From VGSG01 sp040756375 (GTDB taxonomy: Bacteria; Desulfobacterota; Desulfomonilia; Desulfomonilales; Desulfomonilaceae): a stretch of DNA of 64,000 bases. Numbering within the stretch: position 1 is the stretch's first letter; each line of letters opens with the position of its first letter. The stretch lies in NCBI GenBank assembly GCA_040756375.1, contig JBFLZC010000008.1, forward strand, positions 124,001-188,000, given 5' to 3'. The notes under the pieces were generated by a model. It ran no database searches and was not told the DNA's origin. It saw nothing but the letters and a program-made list of their open reading frames with translations. Below, one piece after another: positions 15,622-24,879 of this stretch. The position numbers were made by a program, and so were the translations under genes.

Positions 15622-18277
15622 CCTGCCGGCATTTCATGCTAAAGAAGCGGCAAAGATTGATTCCGATCTGCGGATAAACCCTCATAATCTCGATGAATTG
15701 ATGGTGGGGCAATAAGAAAGCCTCTGATTCTTGCGCCGCGATGCACGTGGCATTCGGAGGCATACGGGTGAACATGCTCAATTCGCCCAGGAAGGATCCC
15801 GCGCCGATTACTGCCCGTTCCTTTTCGTTGGGTGTGCCCCAGCCGTTCACGATTCTCACCGACCCTGTCATCACGAGGTATATGGTGGAGTTTTCTTCGC
15901 CTTCTACGATCATCGCGTCTCCCGCGTCGAAGTGTTCCACTTTCAACACCGTGGCGATGGCGTGGAGCTCCCTGATCCCCATGTCCTCGAAGAGAGTGAA
16001 GTTCCGCAATTTGTTGATCATTTCTATAATCTCGGGCATCTGGGCCACCTCGTTTTTCGTTCGGGCAAGCGCGTACCTCGCCAGCTCCTGGACTCCAGGG
16101 TTTTCGTCAGCCAAGCGCTGCTCGATCACGGGGATGAAGCTCTGGTCGGGCATGTGGTCCGCAATAACGAAGAGCGCCATTATTCGTGTGACAGGATCGT
16201 CCGATTCAGCCAGGAAGGTAAGTAGCCTTTCAGGGTTGTCCTTGCGAATCAGCGGAAGATGTTGACGGCCTTTCTCGATCTTCTCGTCCAATGGCACATC
16301 TTCTATCAACGGTATCAGATACGGCGTGATCTCTTTCTCTATCGAGTTTTCCACAAGTTCGACAGCAATGGACGCGGTCTCGGATTTGAGCGCGTTGTAA
16401 ATGAGCCGCATGTCCGCGTGGTACACCCAGAGCGCATAGAAGATCAGGCGGAGTATCTCGTCGTTGGTTTCTCGAAGGTGCTCTTTGAGCATCGTGATGC
16501 TCACACCGTCGCTCTCAGCCTGCATACGCCGGAGCACTACCAGATTTGAATACGCGTCCCCGAGTTCTTTTGCCAGGAAGGGCACCACCTCGAAGCCTTT
16601 GAGCCCCGAGAGACGTATGACCTCGAGTATTCCCTGTTTCATCCGAGGCGTGGAATCGATCAGTGACACTTCGAGATAGGGGAGAATCTTATCTCGGTAG
16701 GCAATCAAAGCTTCTATGGCCGCGTTGCGTACGTGAATGTCCGTGTCGTCGAGAAACCGCACGAGTTGTCTTACCGCTCGGATATCCTGCGTCACCGCGA
16801 AAGATGCCGCGGCCTCGGCTCGCGTGTTCGGGTTGGGATCGTCAAGCATCTTGAGGGCCACTTCCGCCTCGATGGCAGGCACCCTGCCTGTGGCGACGGC
16901 AGCGGCTTCTTCTTTCCGATCCTCCACAGCAACGGGCCCGAGCTCCATAGCTGCGCCGCCGCTGTCGAATGCTCGTACGGATTCCACCTGGTCGAAATCG
17001 ATCTCCTTTTCCGCGATCACCTGTTTCAGGATTCTCTTATAATGCCGCCGAAAGATAAGTGTCTCCGCCACCCACCAGATCGACAATACAAATGCGAGGT
17101 AAGAGAAGGACCGCGCGTCCATGACCGGCTTGAGTATGATCATGGACATTGAGCCCGCCAACATTCCCACTTTTAGGACCGTGCCGCGAATGAAGCTCCG
17201 GCTCCACGCAATAAGCTCTTTCGGGAGCACATTGTACAGGATCTTGTTGACTGGCCCTGATATCGCCCTCTGGATAAGTATCGCGGTGAACTGCCCGTAA
17301 CACGCGACATAGATGTTGAAGAAAGCCTGCAGAGACCCGAATAAGAGTGCGAAGTTTACCGGATGAACCAGAGACGCATTGGCGAGCCCCATAGTCGTAT
17401 AAAGGCGGCCAACGAAGAAGAGCAACACGAACGTCATCAGAGTCGTCATTCCTCGAAAGATGCTGAGGAATGAGATAAGGGCCTGCTCCGATGCGAAGGT
17501 GTGATTGGCTATCACATTGAATTGATACAAGAAGATGGGGAGCAGTATATTAGGGATCAGCCCGGTGACGATGAGATAACGCACCATAGGATATTCAGCG
17601 ATAAGAGAGGGAACTCGTGTGAGCGGTATCCGGCCGGTGTCACCCTTTGCAGTCGCGGTAGCGGCCCTCGGCTTCTGGCCCTTGAATACTTCGGGACCGG
17701 TCCGGGCCAAGAAGAAGGCGGTTGCGAGGCATACTACGGCAAATACCAGCAGGGTCGGGTCTTCGCCTATAACAAGGGTGATGGGCTTGGTGATGAAGCT
17801 CCCGATCGTGGTCCCCAGGACCTGGCTCATTGTGACAAGAGGGAAGATCCGCTTTCCTTGGCGGGTATCGAACAGGTCCCCTGCCATGTTCCAGAGATAG
17901 AGGAGCAGGATTGAGTCAAGGAGGTAGAGAAGCTGATACAGGATTGGATAAGCAATGCTGAAGCCTGATTTCACCATCCAAAAGAGGATGATCACCATAA
18001 CGCCCAGGCATCCCAAGAAACCGGACAGCAGAAAATGATCCAAGTATCGTCGAGAAACCCGGTCAACCACCCCAAGGACCACAAAGGTCAACAACGCATT
18101 GATTACCAGCATCAACGGGATGTACTGGGGTCCGTACCGTTTGAGGAATGCCGCGTCCACATAGGTGCGGAAGATGGCGGTTACGAAGAAGATGGCGAAG
18201 AAGATCGCGGCGAGCCAGGCGAAGTTCGAAAACTCGTGGGAATATACCTTGAGGTACTTCTCCAGCAGCTTTTTCAT
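15611..18277 (-). CDS. ADP/ATP-translocase-like membrane protein fused to HEAT repeats and a CNB domain
   Basis: 888 residues, starting at an ATG with GGGGAG five bases upstream. Residues about 1-430 hold some ten or more hydrophobic segments and the stretch FDTRQGKRIFPLVTMSQVLG, which resembles nucleotide transporters of the NTT (Tlc) type. Residues about 490-720 look like HEAT/armadillo helices (LDDPNPNTRAEAAASFA, LDDTDIHVRNAAIEALIAY). The last about 120 residues form a cyclic-nucleotide-binding-like beta roll (GELSMFTRMPPNAT). The Arg that contacts the cyclic phosphate in active CNB domains (as in GELALIYGTPRAAT) is Pro here, so ordinary cNMP binding is doubtful. Transport activity is not shown by the sequence. 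Confidence 0.8.
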   Translation of the reverse strand: MKKLLEKYLKVYSHEFSNFAWLAAIFFAIFFVTAIFRTYVDAAFLKRYGPQYIPLMLVINALLTFVVLGVVDRVSRRYLDHFLLSGFLGCLGVMVIILFWMVKSGFSIAYPILYQLLYLLDSILLLYLWNMAGDLFDTRQGKRIFPLVTMSQVLGTTIGSFITKPITLVIGEDPTLLVFAVVCLATAFFLARTGPEVFKGQKPRAATATAKGDTGRIPLTRVPSLIAEYPMVRYLIVTGLIPNILLPIFLYQFNVIANHTFASEQALISFLSIFRGMTTLMTFVLLFFVGRLYTTMGLANASLVHPVNFALLFGSLQAFFNIYVACYGQFTAILIQRAISGPVNKILYNVLPKELIAWSRSFIRGTVLKVGMLAGSMSMIILKPVMDARSFSYLAFVLSIWWVAETLIFRRHYKRILKQVIAEKEIDFDQVESVRAFDSGGAAMELGPVAVEDRKEEAAAVATGRVPAIEAEVALKMLDDPNPNTRAEAAASFAVTQDIRAVRQLVRFLDDTDIHVRNAAIEALIAYRDKILPYLEVSLIDSTPRMKQGILEVIRLSGLKGFEVVPFLAKELGDAYSNLVVLRRMQAESDGVSITMLKEHLRETNDEILRLIFYALWVYHADMRLIYNALKSETASIAVELVENSIEKEITPYLIPLIEDVPLDEKIEKGRQHLPLIRKDNPERLLTFLAESDDPVTRIMALFVIADHMPDQSFIPVIEQRLADENPGVQELARYALARTKNEVAQMPEIIEMINKLRNFTLFEDMGIRELHAIATVLKVEHFDAGDAMIVEGEENSTIYLVMTGSVRIVNGWGTPNEKERAVIGAGSFLGELSMFTRMPPNATCIAAQESEAFLLPHHQFIEIMRVYPQIGINLCRFFSMKCRQAIY

Positions 18278-18405
18278 ACGCTCCCCACTTGCAACCCGCC
18301 CATCGCACGGCGCTATAGGATAGAGCACCGCATTATAAGCCAGCACACGGCAAGCTGCAACTGCTTTGAACGTGCTGCGGTAACTCTTCAGTCATGCGGG
18401 GGGAC

Positions 18406-18485
18406 TGTCATTGCGAGCGTAGCGAAGCAATCTCCAGCGCCGCCGAAGCTGAGATTGCTTCGTCGTTTCACTCCTCGCAATGACA
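18406..18485. repeat. Palindromic intergenic repeat, copy 1
   Basis: Begins TGTCATTGCGAGCGTAGCGA and ends CTCGCAATGACA, with inner inverted arms GCGAAGCAATCTC and GAGATTGCTTCGTC. A second copy is at 30814-30904. Repeats with this core are common between genes in many proteobacteria. Confidence 0.8.
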
Positions 18486-18585
18486 ACTGCGATGCCCTTC
18501 AATCTCGCACGTGGCTGAATGTTTACGTGTAGTGTCAATCGCATGGCACTTGGTTCACCAGCGAACCATGCGCATGCAATGATTC

Positions 18586-19149
18586 TCACTTGACGCTATT
18601 TATGAGCTTGGATCGAATCGCAAAGGCACGCTCAGAATCGGGCCCGATCTGCTCTACGTTTCCATCAGCTCCCCCCTGGACGACTTTTCGCCCGCGAACG
18701 TGCACCGCGTAGACCTGAAACGTTTCTTTGTCTCCTTTTCCATCCCAGCTTGGGCGCACCTCCAGGATTATGTTCTTGCCGATTTTCAGGCCGTGCTCGT
18801 TCTCATAGGGACCTCTTACGGGGCCAACCTCATAGTACCTGCCCTGCGTCGCGAAGTGCCTTCGCTCGGACTCTATCGCTTCCCGAACCGCTGCCACTGC
18901 GGTAGCGTCCTGTTCCGCGACCTGGGTCACCACGAAATAGTCATAAGCCAGATACGCCAGGAAATACCCCAGAATCAGGTTTACCACCAGCGTTGACACA
19001 AGCAGCTTAGGCCGAACCCGCACCGTACCGGGCGTACGTCGGCTTGCCACGTAGAGCCACGCCACGTAGATAGTCGGCGCAAACACGATCACCGCGAAGC
19101 ACACGTAAAAGATGAAGAGAATGAACAATCCTATCGTCTGTTGCAGCAT
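18586..19149 (-). CDS. Membrane protein of unknown function with two N-terminal helices
   Basis: 187 residues. Two transmembrane helices (about 8-32 and 48-72) with a basic loop between them, then a soluble C-terminal domain of about 110 residues. The soluble part starts with a helix (AVAAVREAIESERRHFATQG) followed by beta-rich sequence, which loosely resembles the layout of a pilin-like globular domain. I do not recognise the family. It lies 30 bases downstream of the gene at 19180-19974 on the same strand, so the two probably form an operon. Confidence 0.65.
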   Translation of the reverse strand: MLQQTIGLFILFIFYVCFAVIVFAPTIYVAWLYVASRRTPGTVRVRPKLLVSTLVVNLILGYFLAYLAYDYFVVTQVAEQDATAVAAVREAIESERRHFATQGRYYEVGPVRGPYENEHGLKIGKNIILEVRPSWDGKGDKETFQVYAVHVRGRKVVQGGADGNVEQIGPDSERAFAIRSKLINSVK

Positions 19150-19179
19150 CCGGCTCGTCCCCGCGTTACAATCAGCGCG

Positions 19180-19974
19180 TCAGTCTTGATGACTCTCATA
19201 TGAGTAAGCTGTTTTTCTATTGACGATCCTCTGCGCCTCGGTTTTTACCAGCTCCGGCAAGTTCGGGACTTCCAGGATTTCTTCCAGGTCCGGCAACTTC
19301 ATGAACACCAACAGCTTAAGTGCTATGGAAAGGGGCGTGTGAGGGTTCATGACCAGGGTCTTCTTAACGTCATAACGAGCTATCCACTTTGGATGATTGT
19401 AAATCTCCTCCAGCACATCTGCATTTCCCGGCCGCGTGGCAGCAATGCCGATCACCAGCCTCTCTGTAAGCTTGGGATTTTTCAGAAGATTTCTGATCAC
19501 GCGGCGATCCGGGTCGCGGGCAAGGCGTTCGATCGATCGAAAGTCCGGCTTTCGAGCAAGCGCCTTCCGTACTCCGAGAGGAATATCCCTGAGATCCGGC
19601 CCAACGGAAGACCGAAACCCACTCTCGCTCGGATGCTCCGAAGGAAGATCCAGGAGTATGGACACGATCTCGAAATCGCCAGCCTCCTGCGCACGATGAA
19701 CAAGCCGCGACATCCTCTCAGAACCCAGGACCTGAGCGAGGGTCCCGGACACAATGAGTCCGTTGTACAGACGCAGGAAATCCTGATCGCCCGTCAGCGT
19801 CTTCTCGTAGACGATCCGAATGGTCTCCAAAATCGCGGCATCGTCCAGGGCCTTGAGCCTTTCGGCAAGCGCATGGCTCCTTTGAATCGCCTCGGGAATG
19901 GCGGACAGGGAGGCGATCAATTCACGCACGTCGGATGGTTCGACCGCAGGGCCGGTGGAGTCGTTCTCAGTCAT
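19180..19974 (-). CDS. Helical-repeat protein of unknown function
   Basis: 264 residues, cytosolic, almost entirely helical. The C-terminal half has a repeat-like pattern (ARDPDRRVIRNLLKNPKLTE, HPKWIARYDVKKTLVMNPHT) reminiscent of leucine-rich-variant or DUF2336/HEAT-type alpha solenoids. These usually act as protein-protein scaffolds. I recall similar proteins from other deltaproteobacteria but no assigned function. It is the first gene of a probable two-gene operon with the membrane protein at 18586-19149. Confidence 0.65.
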   Translation of the reverse strand: MTENDSTGPAVEPSDVRELIASLSAIPEAIQRSHALAERLKALDDAAILETIRIVYEKTLTGDQDFLRLYNGLIVSGTLAQVLGSERMSRLVHRAQEAGDFEIVSILLDLPSEHPSESGFRSSVGPDLRDIPLGVRKALARKPDFRSIERLARDPDRRVIRNLLKNPKLTERLVIGIAATRPGNADVLEEIYNHPKWIARYDVKKTLVMNPHTPLSIALKLLVFMKLPDLEEILEVPNLPELVKTEAQRIVNRKTAYSYESHQD

Positions 19975-20071
19975 CTACTAAGCCTAGAAATGAATGGTTG
20001 GCCGGACATCATGTCAGAGCAATGATTCCATGCCTCTATTCGGTCGCGCCCGATCTCCTTGTAAAGATGGG

Positions 20072-20088
20072 TTGCTGGTAACCAGCAA
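20072..20088. promoter_or_regulatory. Perfect 8-1-8 palindrome, operator-like
   Basis: TTGCTGGTAACCAGCAA is a perfect inverted repeat with a one-base centre. It lies about 100 bases upstream of the minus-strand gene starting at 19974 and in the otherwise gene-free stretch 19975-20369, where promoters of both flanking genes should lie. The binding protein is unknown. Confidence 0.3.
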
Positions 20089-20369
20089 TGTATCACAGGA
20101 TTCCGGCTCAAGGATACTCCGGGGCGTGACATCTCACGGGAGTCGCGCCCGAGATTGGCATGAAGGGACGGGCCGGGTGCATTTTGCCTCTCGTGGCGGT
20201 AGCGGCCCGCGTGTGCATATGCTAATGTGGAAATCAGAGTTATGCATGCCTACCTCCGGAATGTGTTCCAGGCTGGCCGGAGGACCCTGGACACCGACGT
20301 TTTCCGGATTCCTTGCAGGCGCAAGCGAGGTGACACGGGGACCGTGATTAGTTGCGAGGTCAATTGCCG

Positions 20370-20927
20370 ATGAAAGTAGCCTTTGACGTGGACGGAGTCG
20401 TCCTAAACTCCATCGAGGTGATCCTTGAACACATAGGAAGCATAACAGGCCGACACATAAGAATTGACGAGTTAGGCACGTGGGACCTCGAAGCTTTCGG
20501 GATCGACTTTAAGACGCTGTGGCGGGCTGTGGAATGGATGTACAAGACCCCGATCATTACACCCTATGACGGAGCTATTCAGACCCTCTCGCGCATACAC
20601 CAGGAAACCCGAGAACCGCTCCTGTTTATTACGGGGAGATCTGACCCTCAAACCGCGGCGCGCCAGCTGCAGGTTTTGAACTGGAACCCAACCGTGCCCG
20701 AAATGGTCGTCACGGGTGGCGACCGTAACAAGACCCAATATCTGGCGGATCATCAAGTGGAGTTCATGGTTGAGGACGACGTCAAGCATGTGCAGGAGTA
20801 CCTGAATGCCGGGATTCGGGTCGGCCTCATGCATAGGCCTTGGAACAAGGATTATTCTCACGATGTGACCAAACGCTTTGCGAGCTGGGAGGAACTGGAA
20901 GCCTGGTACTTCGATCATCTCCGGTGA
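20370..20927 (+). CDS. HAD-superfamily hydrolase, 5'-nucleotidase-like
   Basis: 185 residues. The nucleophile motif DVDGVV is at the N-terminus, followed by a helical cap, then the Thr motif (LLFITGRS), a Lys (GDRNKTQYL) and the acidic motif (FMVEDDVKH). The layout resembles small 5'(3')-deoxyribonucleotidases and related HAD phosphatases. The substrate cannot be read from the sequence. The ATG at 20370 is preferred to a TTG 18 bases earlier because GAGGT lies about 10 bases upstream of it. Confidence 0.8.
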   Translation: MKVAFDVDGVVLNSIEVILEHIGSITGRHIRIDELGTWDLEAFGIDFKTLWRAVEWMYKTPIITPYDGAIQTLSRIHQETREPLLFITGRSDPQTAARQLQVLNWNPTVPEMVVTGGDRNKTQYLADHQVEFMVEDDVKHVQEYLNAGIRVGLMHRPWNKDYSHDVTKRFASWEELEAWYFDHLR

Positions 20928-21020
20928 GGAACCGGTTTCAGACGAGCAGCAGGCAACCGGTACTTATGAGTGGTGCTTACTTCTGTGCTTTACTAAGCGT
21001 AATAAGGCACAAAGCACAGC

Positions 21021-21048
21021 TTGACACCTGAATCATCGGATATACAAT
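21021..21048 (+). promoter_or_regulatory. Sigma-70-type promoter of pspA
   Basis: TTGACA (21021-21026), a 16-base spacer and TACAAT (21043-21048), about 65 bases before the pspA start. It suggests housekeeping-sigma transcription rather than the sigma-54 control known for E. coli psp. Confidence 0.55.
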
Positions 21049-21112
21049 TGTATCCGCCATCTATACTGACGATGCGAGTACCTGATCTGCGGGGTAAGCA
21101 AGGAGGCATGTG

Positions 21113-21859
21113 ATGGGCTTCATAGACAGATTGGTCGCTCTGATTCGAGGGTTTTTCATCAGGAGAGGCGACGACCTAGTTTCGTCCAGTCCCGAGGCCA
21201 TCCGAGCAACGTATGCAACCGCCATCGATGAAGCAAAGAGGCGGTACAAAGAGATGCAGGAAGCGGTCGCGCTCCTTGCAAGAGAACGCGAAAAGACCGA
21301 CGTGTCTTTGAAGAAGCTCGACGATGAAGAGAAAGAGCTTGAGCGAAAGCTGGATGGCGCACTCGCGATGGCCCAAGGAGAGCCCAGCAATCCTGCGCAC
21401 AAGGAAGCGGGAACTCGATACATCACTCGCATGAAGGATATAGATGCCAAGCAAGCGGTCCTTGCAAAGGATCTCGAATTGCAGACCCAAAAGGTCGAAG
21501 ACTACAAGACGAAGCTCCGTGACTTCACCGAGGAAATCGACAAGCTCAAGAGAGAGCAGGGTGAACTGGTGGCTGAATTCATTTCTCACCGACAAATCAT
21601 CCAGTTAGAGGACCGCCTCAAGGGCCTGGGTGAGTCGGCAGTGGACGAATCCATTGTCGCCATAAGAGAGAAGGTAGGCGCGCTCAGGGCAGAAGCCAAG
21701 ATCGCCACGGAAATGCGTGGGGCCACTGTAGGAGCGCAGGATGTGGCGTACGAACGGATCGGCGCGGAACGTGATGCCGCAGCCCGTTTCGATGAACTGC
21801 TCAAAGCTCGCACGGAAGCTCCCGCGGGCGCACCTGAAAAGGAACGCGATTTGGGTTGA
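21113..21859 (+). CDS. pspA: PspA/IM30-family membrane-stress protein
   Basis: 248 residues, predominantly long coiled-coil helices with charged heptads (about 30-200) after a short amphipathic N-terminal helix (GFIDRLVALIRGFF). This is the PspA/IM30 (Vipp1) layout, which belongs to the ESCRT-III superfamily. These proteins bind stressed inner membrane and assemble into rings or rods. AGGAGG lies 6 bases before the ATG, and a good promoter is visible upstream. It is followed after 86 bases by a AAA+ ATPase gene; no pspB, pspC or pspF is in the window. The family call is confident; partnership with the ATPase is inference from position. Confidence 0.85.
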   Translation: MGFIDRLVALIRGFFIRRGDDLVSSSPEAIRATYATAIDEAKRRYKEMQEAVALLAREREKTDVSLKKLDDEEKELERKLDGALAMAQGEPSNPAHKEAGTRYITRMKDIDAKQAVLAKDLELQTQKVEDYKTKLRDFTEEIDKLKREQGELVAEFISHRQIIQLEDRLKGLGESAVDESIVAIREKVGALRAEAKIATEMRGATVGAQDVAYERIGAERDAAARFDELLKARTEAPAGAPEKERDLG

Positions 21860-21945
21860 CTACCCTGCGCCGCAGACGCCTATTTGGTGAGTCGCGACTC
21901 ATGTACGTTGGCTCAATTTGCCACTAATACTATCCATATCCGACA

Positions 21946-23688
21946 ATGCCAGACGAACCCTCCTACCAGCTTGAATTTGCCGCCAAGATCGTAGAGAAAT
22001 ACGTATCATCTCAGTCCAATGTCTTTCTGATCTATGGGAACACCAAGGACGTTTATCTGCTCCCTTCCGGCTCATACGTCCCTCTGGTCGACTTTCTCGT
22101 AGAAGCGCTCATCAAGCCCGACCGTCCCACAGCCCCGCGCATTGTCGTTGTGTACGATCCGGCGACAGGCATATCGTTTCGGAACCCTCTCGACCGGCAG
22201 CTTGTCGCAAAGGAGGTTGGCGAAGACCGTCTCGACAAAATACTTTCCGCGTCACGGCGCGACATCGTGACTGCGTGTGCGGCTCTCCGCGAGCTCACAA
22301 GACTCGACGTGATGGTCCCACTACCTGACGACCCAGCCGCGAAGATACGTAAAGACTTCGCTCTCATTATCCGATACGCGGAAGCTGTGGCGCCGCCGGC
22401 TCGCGGGGAAATGATGCTCGATTCAGAGCGTCTAAAGGTCCTGACCCTGGAGAATTGGTTTTCAGATAGTGCCTTTGTCGCCTCCTCAGATATCGTCTTC
22501 TTGATCGGCGAAACGCTCAATGGCATCAACGAGCGGATCGTTGACCTACCTTACGCAGCCTCAATCGAAATCGAACGGCCCAGTCAGGACGCTCGGCGAC
22601 GATACATCGAGAAGCTGATCGCTGACGAGAAAGTTGAAACCAGCCTCTCTCCCGAGCAGCTCGCGTACAGCAGCGCAGGACTCACTCTCCTTTCGCTTCG
22701 CCAGATCTTTCTGCAAGCCGGGTACCGGCGGCAAGCGATCACACCGGAACTCATCTCAGAGAAGACAAAGGAGATCATCGAGAAGGAGCTTGAAGGGCAC
22801 ATCGAATTTCTTCGCCTCTCGTTCGGCTTTGAAAAAGTAATCGGCGCATCGCGTCTCCTGAAGAAGCTCCGGGAGCTCAAAGAATGTCTCAGGGGCAACA
22901 ACCCCGAAATCATGCCCGTCGGCATACTTGTGGCAGGCGCGAACGGCGTGGGTAAGACTTTCATCTACAAGGCTTTTGCCAAGGAATGCGGGTGGGTAGC
23001 GGTTGTGTTAAAGAACATCCGCGGGCCTTACGTGGGTCAGACCGAAAAGAACTGGGAACGCATCCGGTCCGTGCTCGAGGCTATGGGCAATGTGATGGTG
23101 ATCTACGACGAAGCCGACACGGAGATTGGCGGACGAGGCCCCCAGACTCACGACGTCGACCGAAGACTCTTCGGGAACATCCTGCGGATGATGTCCGACG
23201 ATCACAACCGAGGCAAAATCGTCTGGATCATCATAACCGCCCGACCGGATCGTCTGGAGCCTGACATCAAAAGATCGGGAAGGGCAGGCGAGCATCTTCC
23301 TGTCTTCGACAATGAAGGCGCAGAAAAAGAGGCCTTCATTCGGCACGTTTTGATGCAAGCGGGCATGAACCTGGATCAGTTCTCCGCAGAGCAGCGCCAG
23401 GAATTCCTCAAACTTACTGCTGAATATTTCCCGTCCGATTTCGACCACGTGCTCACCGAGCTCAGACGTCGGGCAATCCTGGAAGGGCGCCTTACACCTG
23501 ATATTGTCCTGAAAGAGGTGCGGGACTTCATCCCTGCCGATATAGCCAGACAGCGCGAGTATCAGGAACTTTTGGCTGTCCTGGAGTGCACGTCGCGTGA
23601 AATCCTCCCTACTCGGTACGCCAACCTGTCTAAAGAGCAGATCGAGACGCGCCTCCAAGAGATCAGAGCCTCTATGAGGCAATCCTGA
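21946..23688 (+). CDS. Dual AAA+ ATPase with inactive first module, neighbour of PspA
   Basis: 580 residues. The N-terminal half resembles a AAA+ module without a Walker A motif (LIYGNTKDVYLL where a P-loop would be). The C-terminal half has an intact Walker A (GANGVGKT, about residue 330), Walker B (VMVIYDEAD, about 386), a sensor-1-like strand (VWIIITARPDRL) and a basic second region of homology (DIKRSGRAGEHLPV). The overall layout is like ycf46-type AAA proteins and, more distantly, Vps4. Since PspA is related to ESCRT-III, this could be the enzyme that remodels PspA assemblies. The stop overlaps tsaD by one base. The start is ATG 21946, with no strong ribosome site. Confidence 0.8.
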   Translation: MPDEPSYQLEFAAKIVEKYVSSQSNVFLIYGNTKDVYLLPSGSYVPLVDFLVEALIKPDRPTAPRIVVVYDPATGISFRNPLDRQLVAKEVGEDRLDKILSASRRDIVTACAALRELTRLDVMVPLPDDPAAKIRKDFALIIRYAEAVAPPARGEMMLDSERLKVLTLENWFSDSAFVASSDIVFLIGETLNGINERIVDLPYAASIEIERPSQDARRRYIEKLIADEKVETSLSPEQLAYSSAGLTLLSLRQIFLQAGYRRQAITPELISEKTKEIIEKELEGHIEFLRLSFGFEKVIGASRLLKKLRELKECLRGNNPEIMPVGILVAGANGVGKTFIYKAFAKECGWVAVVLKNIRGPYVGQTEKNWERIRSVLEAMGNVMVIYDEADTEIGGRGPQTHDVDRRLFGNILRMMSDDHNRGKIVWIIITARPDRLEPDIKRSGRAGEHLPVFDNEGAEKEAFIRHVLMQAGMNLDQFSAEQRQEFLKLTAEYFPSDFDHVLTELRRRAILEGRLTPDIVLKEVRDFIPADIARQREYQELLAVLECTSREILPTRYANLSKEQIETRLQEIRASMRQS

Positions 23689-24749
23689 TGCTCGTCCTCG
23701 CGATTGAAACGTCCTGCGATGAAACCGCGGCCTCCGTGGCAGTGGACGGCACGAGCGTTCTCTCAAGCGTGGTTGTCTCGCAGATCGACGTCCACAAGAA
23801 ATATGGCGGAGTAGTTCCGGAACTGGCATCACGCAAGCATGTGGAAGCCATATCGATCGTCATTGAAGAGGCCTTGCTTCTGGCCGACGTAGATCCGCAA
23901 GAGATCGAAGGCATAGGCGTTACCAGAGGCCCGGGCCTGATAGGTTCGTTGATCGTGGGGATCGCCGCGGCCAAAGGGATGGCGCTCGCGTTGAATCGTC
24001 CCATATGCGGTGTGAACCATCTGCATGGGCACCTCTTTGCAGCTCATCTCGAACGGGATGATATCCGCTTCCCATTTGTGGGCTTGGTGGTTTCAGGCGG
24101 GCATACGAGCCTGTATCACGTGAAGGGTCCCCTGGACATTGAATTGATCGGTAAGACCCGAGACGATGCAGCGGGTGAGGCATTTGACAAAGTTGCCAAG
24201 TTGCTCGGCCTGGGTTATCCAGGCGGTGTGGTGATCGAGCAATGGGCTAAGGACGTGGATCCGGCGGCTCTTGAATTCCGTTTCCCGAGAGCACTGGTGG
24301 AAGGTGATGAACTGGACTTCTCTTTCTCCGGCCTTAAAACTGCGGTGCTCCGGCACGTTGAAGAGCGGTTCGAGATTTCACGAAACGTGGCAATTCCCGG
24401 GAGCTTTCATCCGCTAATTGAGCCGGGCGCAGCCGGCGAAACGGACTACGCGGTCCGAGAAATCGCGGCTGCATTTCAGGACGCAGTCACCGAGGTGTTG
24501 GCAATCAAAGGATTTCGTGCTGCGCAGAAATGCGGCGTAAGCCAGCTGGTTGTCTGTGGCGGCGTCGCGGCTAATGCGGCTCTGAGACGGCGGGTTGGGG
24601 CGATGGGCGATGAACTGGGTATCGAACCCATATTTCCGTCACTGAGCCTTTGCACTGATAATGCAGCCATGATCGCGGCTCGGGCCGATGTGCTGCTGAG
24701 CTCGGGTATTACCGATAATCTGGATTTCGGCGCGAAGAGCAGGTGGTAA
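23688..24749 (+). CDS. tsaD: TsaD, tRNA threonylcarbamoyladenosine transferase subunit
   Basis: 353 residues of the Kae1/YgjD ASKHA family. It has the N-terminal ETSCDETAASV, the metal-binding HLHGHLFAAH, and the ATP-site motifs VSGGHTSLY and VCGGVAANAALR. It transfers the threonylcarbamoyl group to A37 of ANN-decoding tRNAs with TsaB and TsaE, which are not in the window. The ATG overlaps the stop of the AAA+ gene (TGATG), so translation is probably coupled. A C-terminal insertion near residue 240 makes it slightly longer than usual. Confidence 0.96.
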   Translation: MLVLAIETSCDETAASVAVDGTSVLSSVVVSQIDVHKKYGGVVPELASRKHVEAISIVIEEALLLADVDPQEIEGIGVTRGPGLIGSLIVGIAAAKGMALALNRPICGVNHLHGHLFAAHLERDDIRFPFVGLVVSGGHTSLYHVKGPLDIELIGKTRDDAAGEAFDKVAKLLGLGYPGGVVIEQWAKDVDPAALEFRFPRALVEGDELDFSFSGLKTAVLRHVEERFEISRNVAIPGSFHPLIEPGAAGETDYAVREIAAAFQDAVTEVLAIKGFRAAQKCGVSQLVVCGGVAANAALRRRVGAMGDELGIEPIFPSLSLCTDNAAMIAARADVLLSSGITDNLDFGAKSRW

Positions 24750-24879
24750 CACCGCCACTCTTCTTCCAGGTAACCGAATGATTACTTCGATGACTTGAAT
24801 CTGGTTGGTATCCCACCGTTCGCTCGGTAGAATGGCAACCCGACGGAGCGGCGTAACAAGGAAGAGGGGGCTCGAAGGA

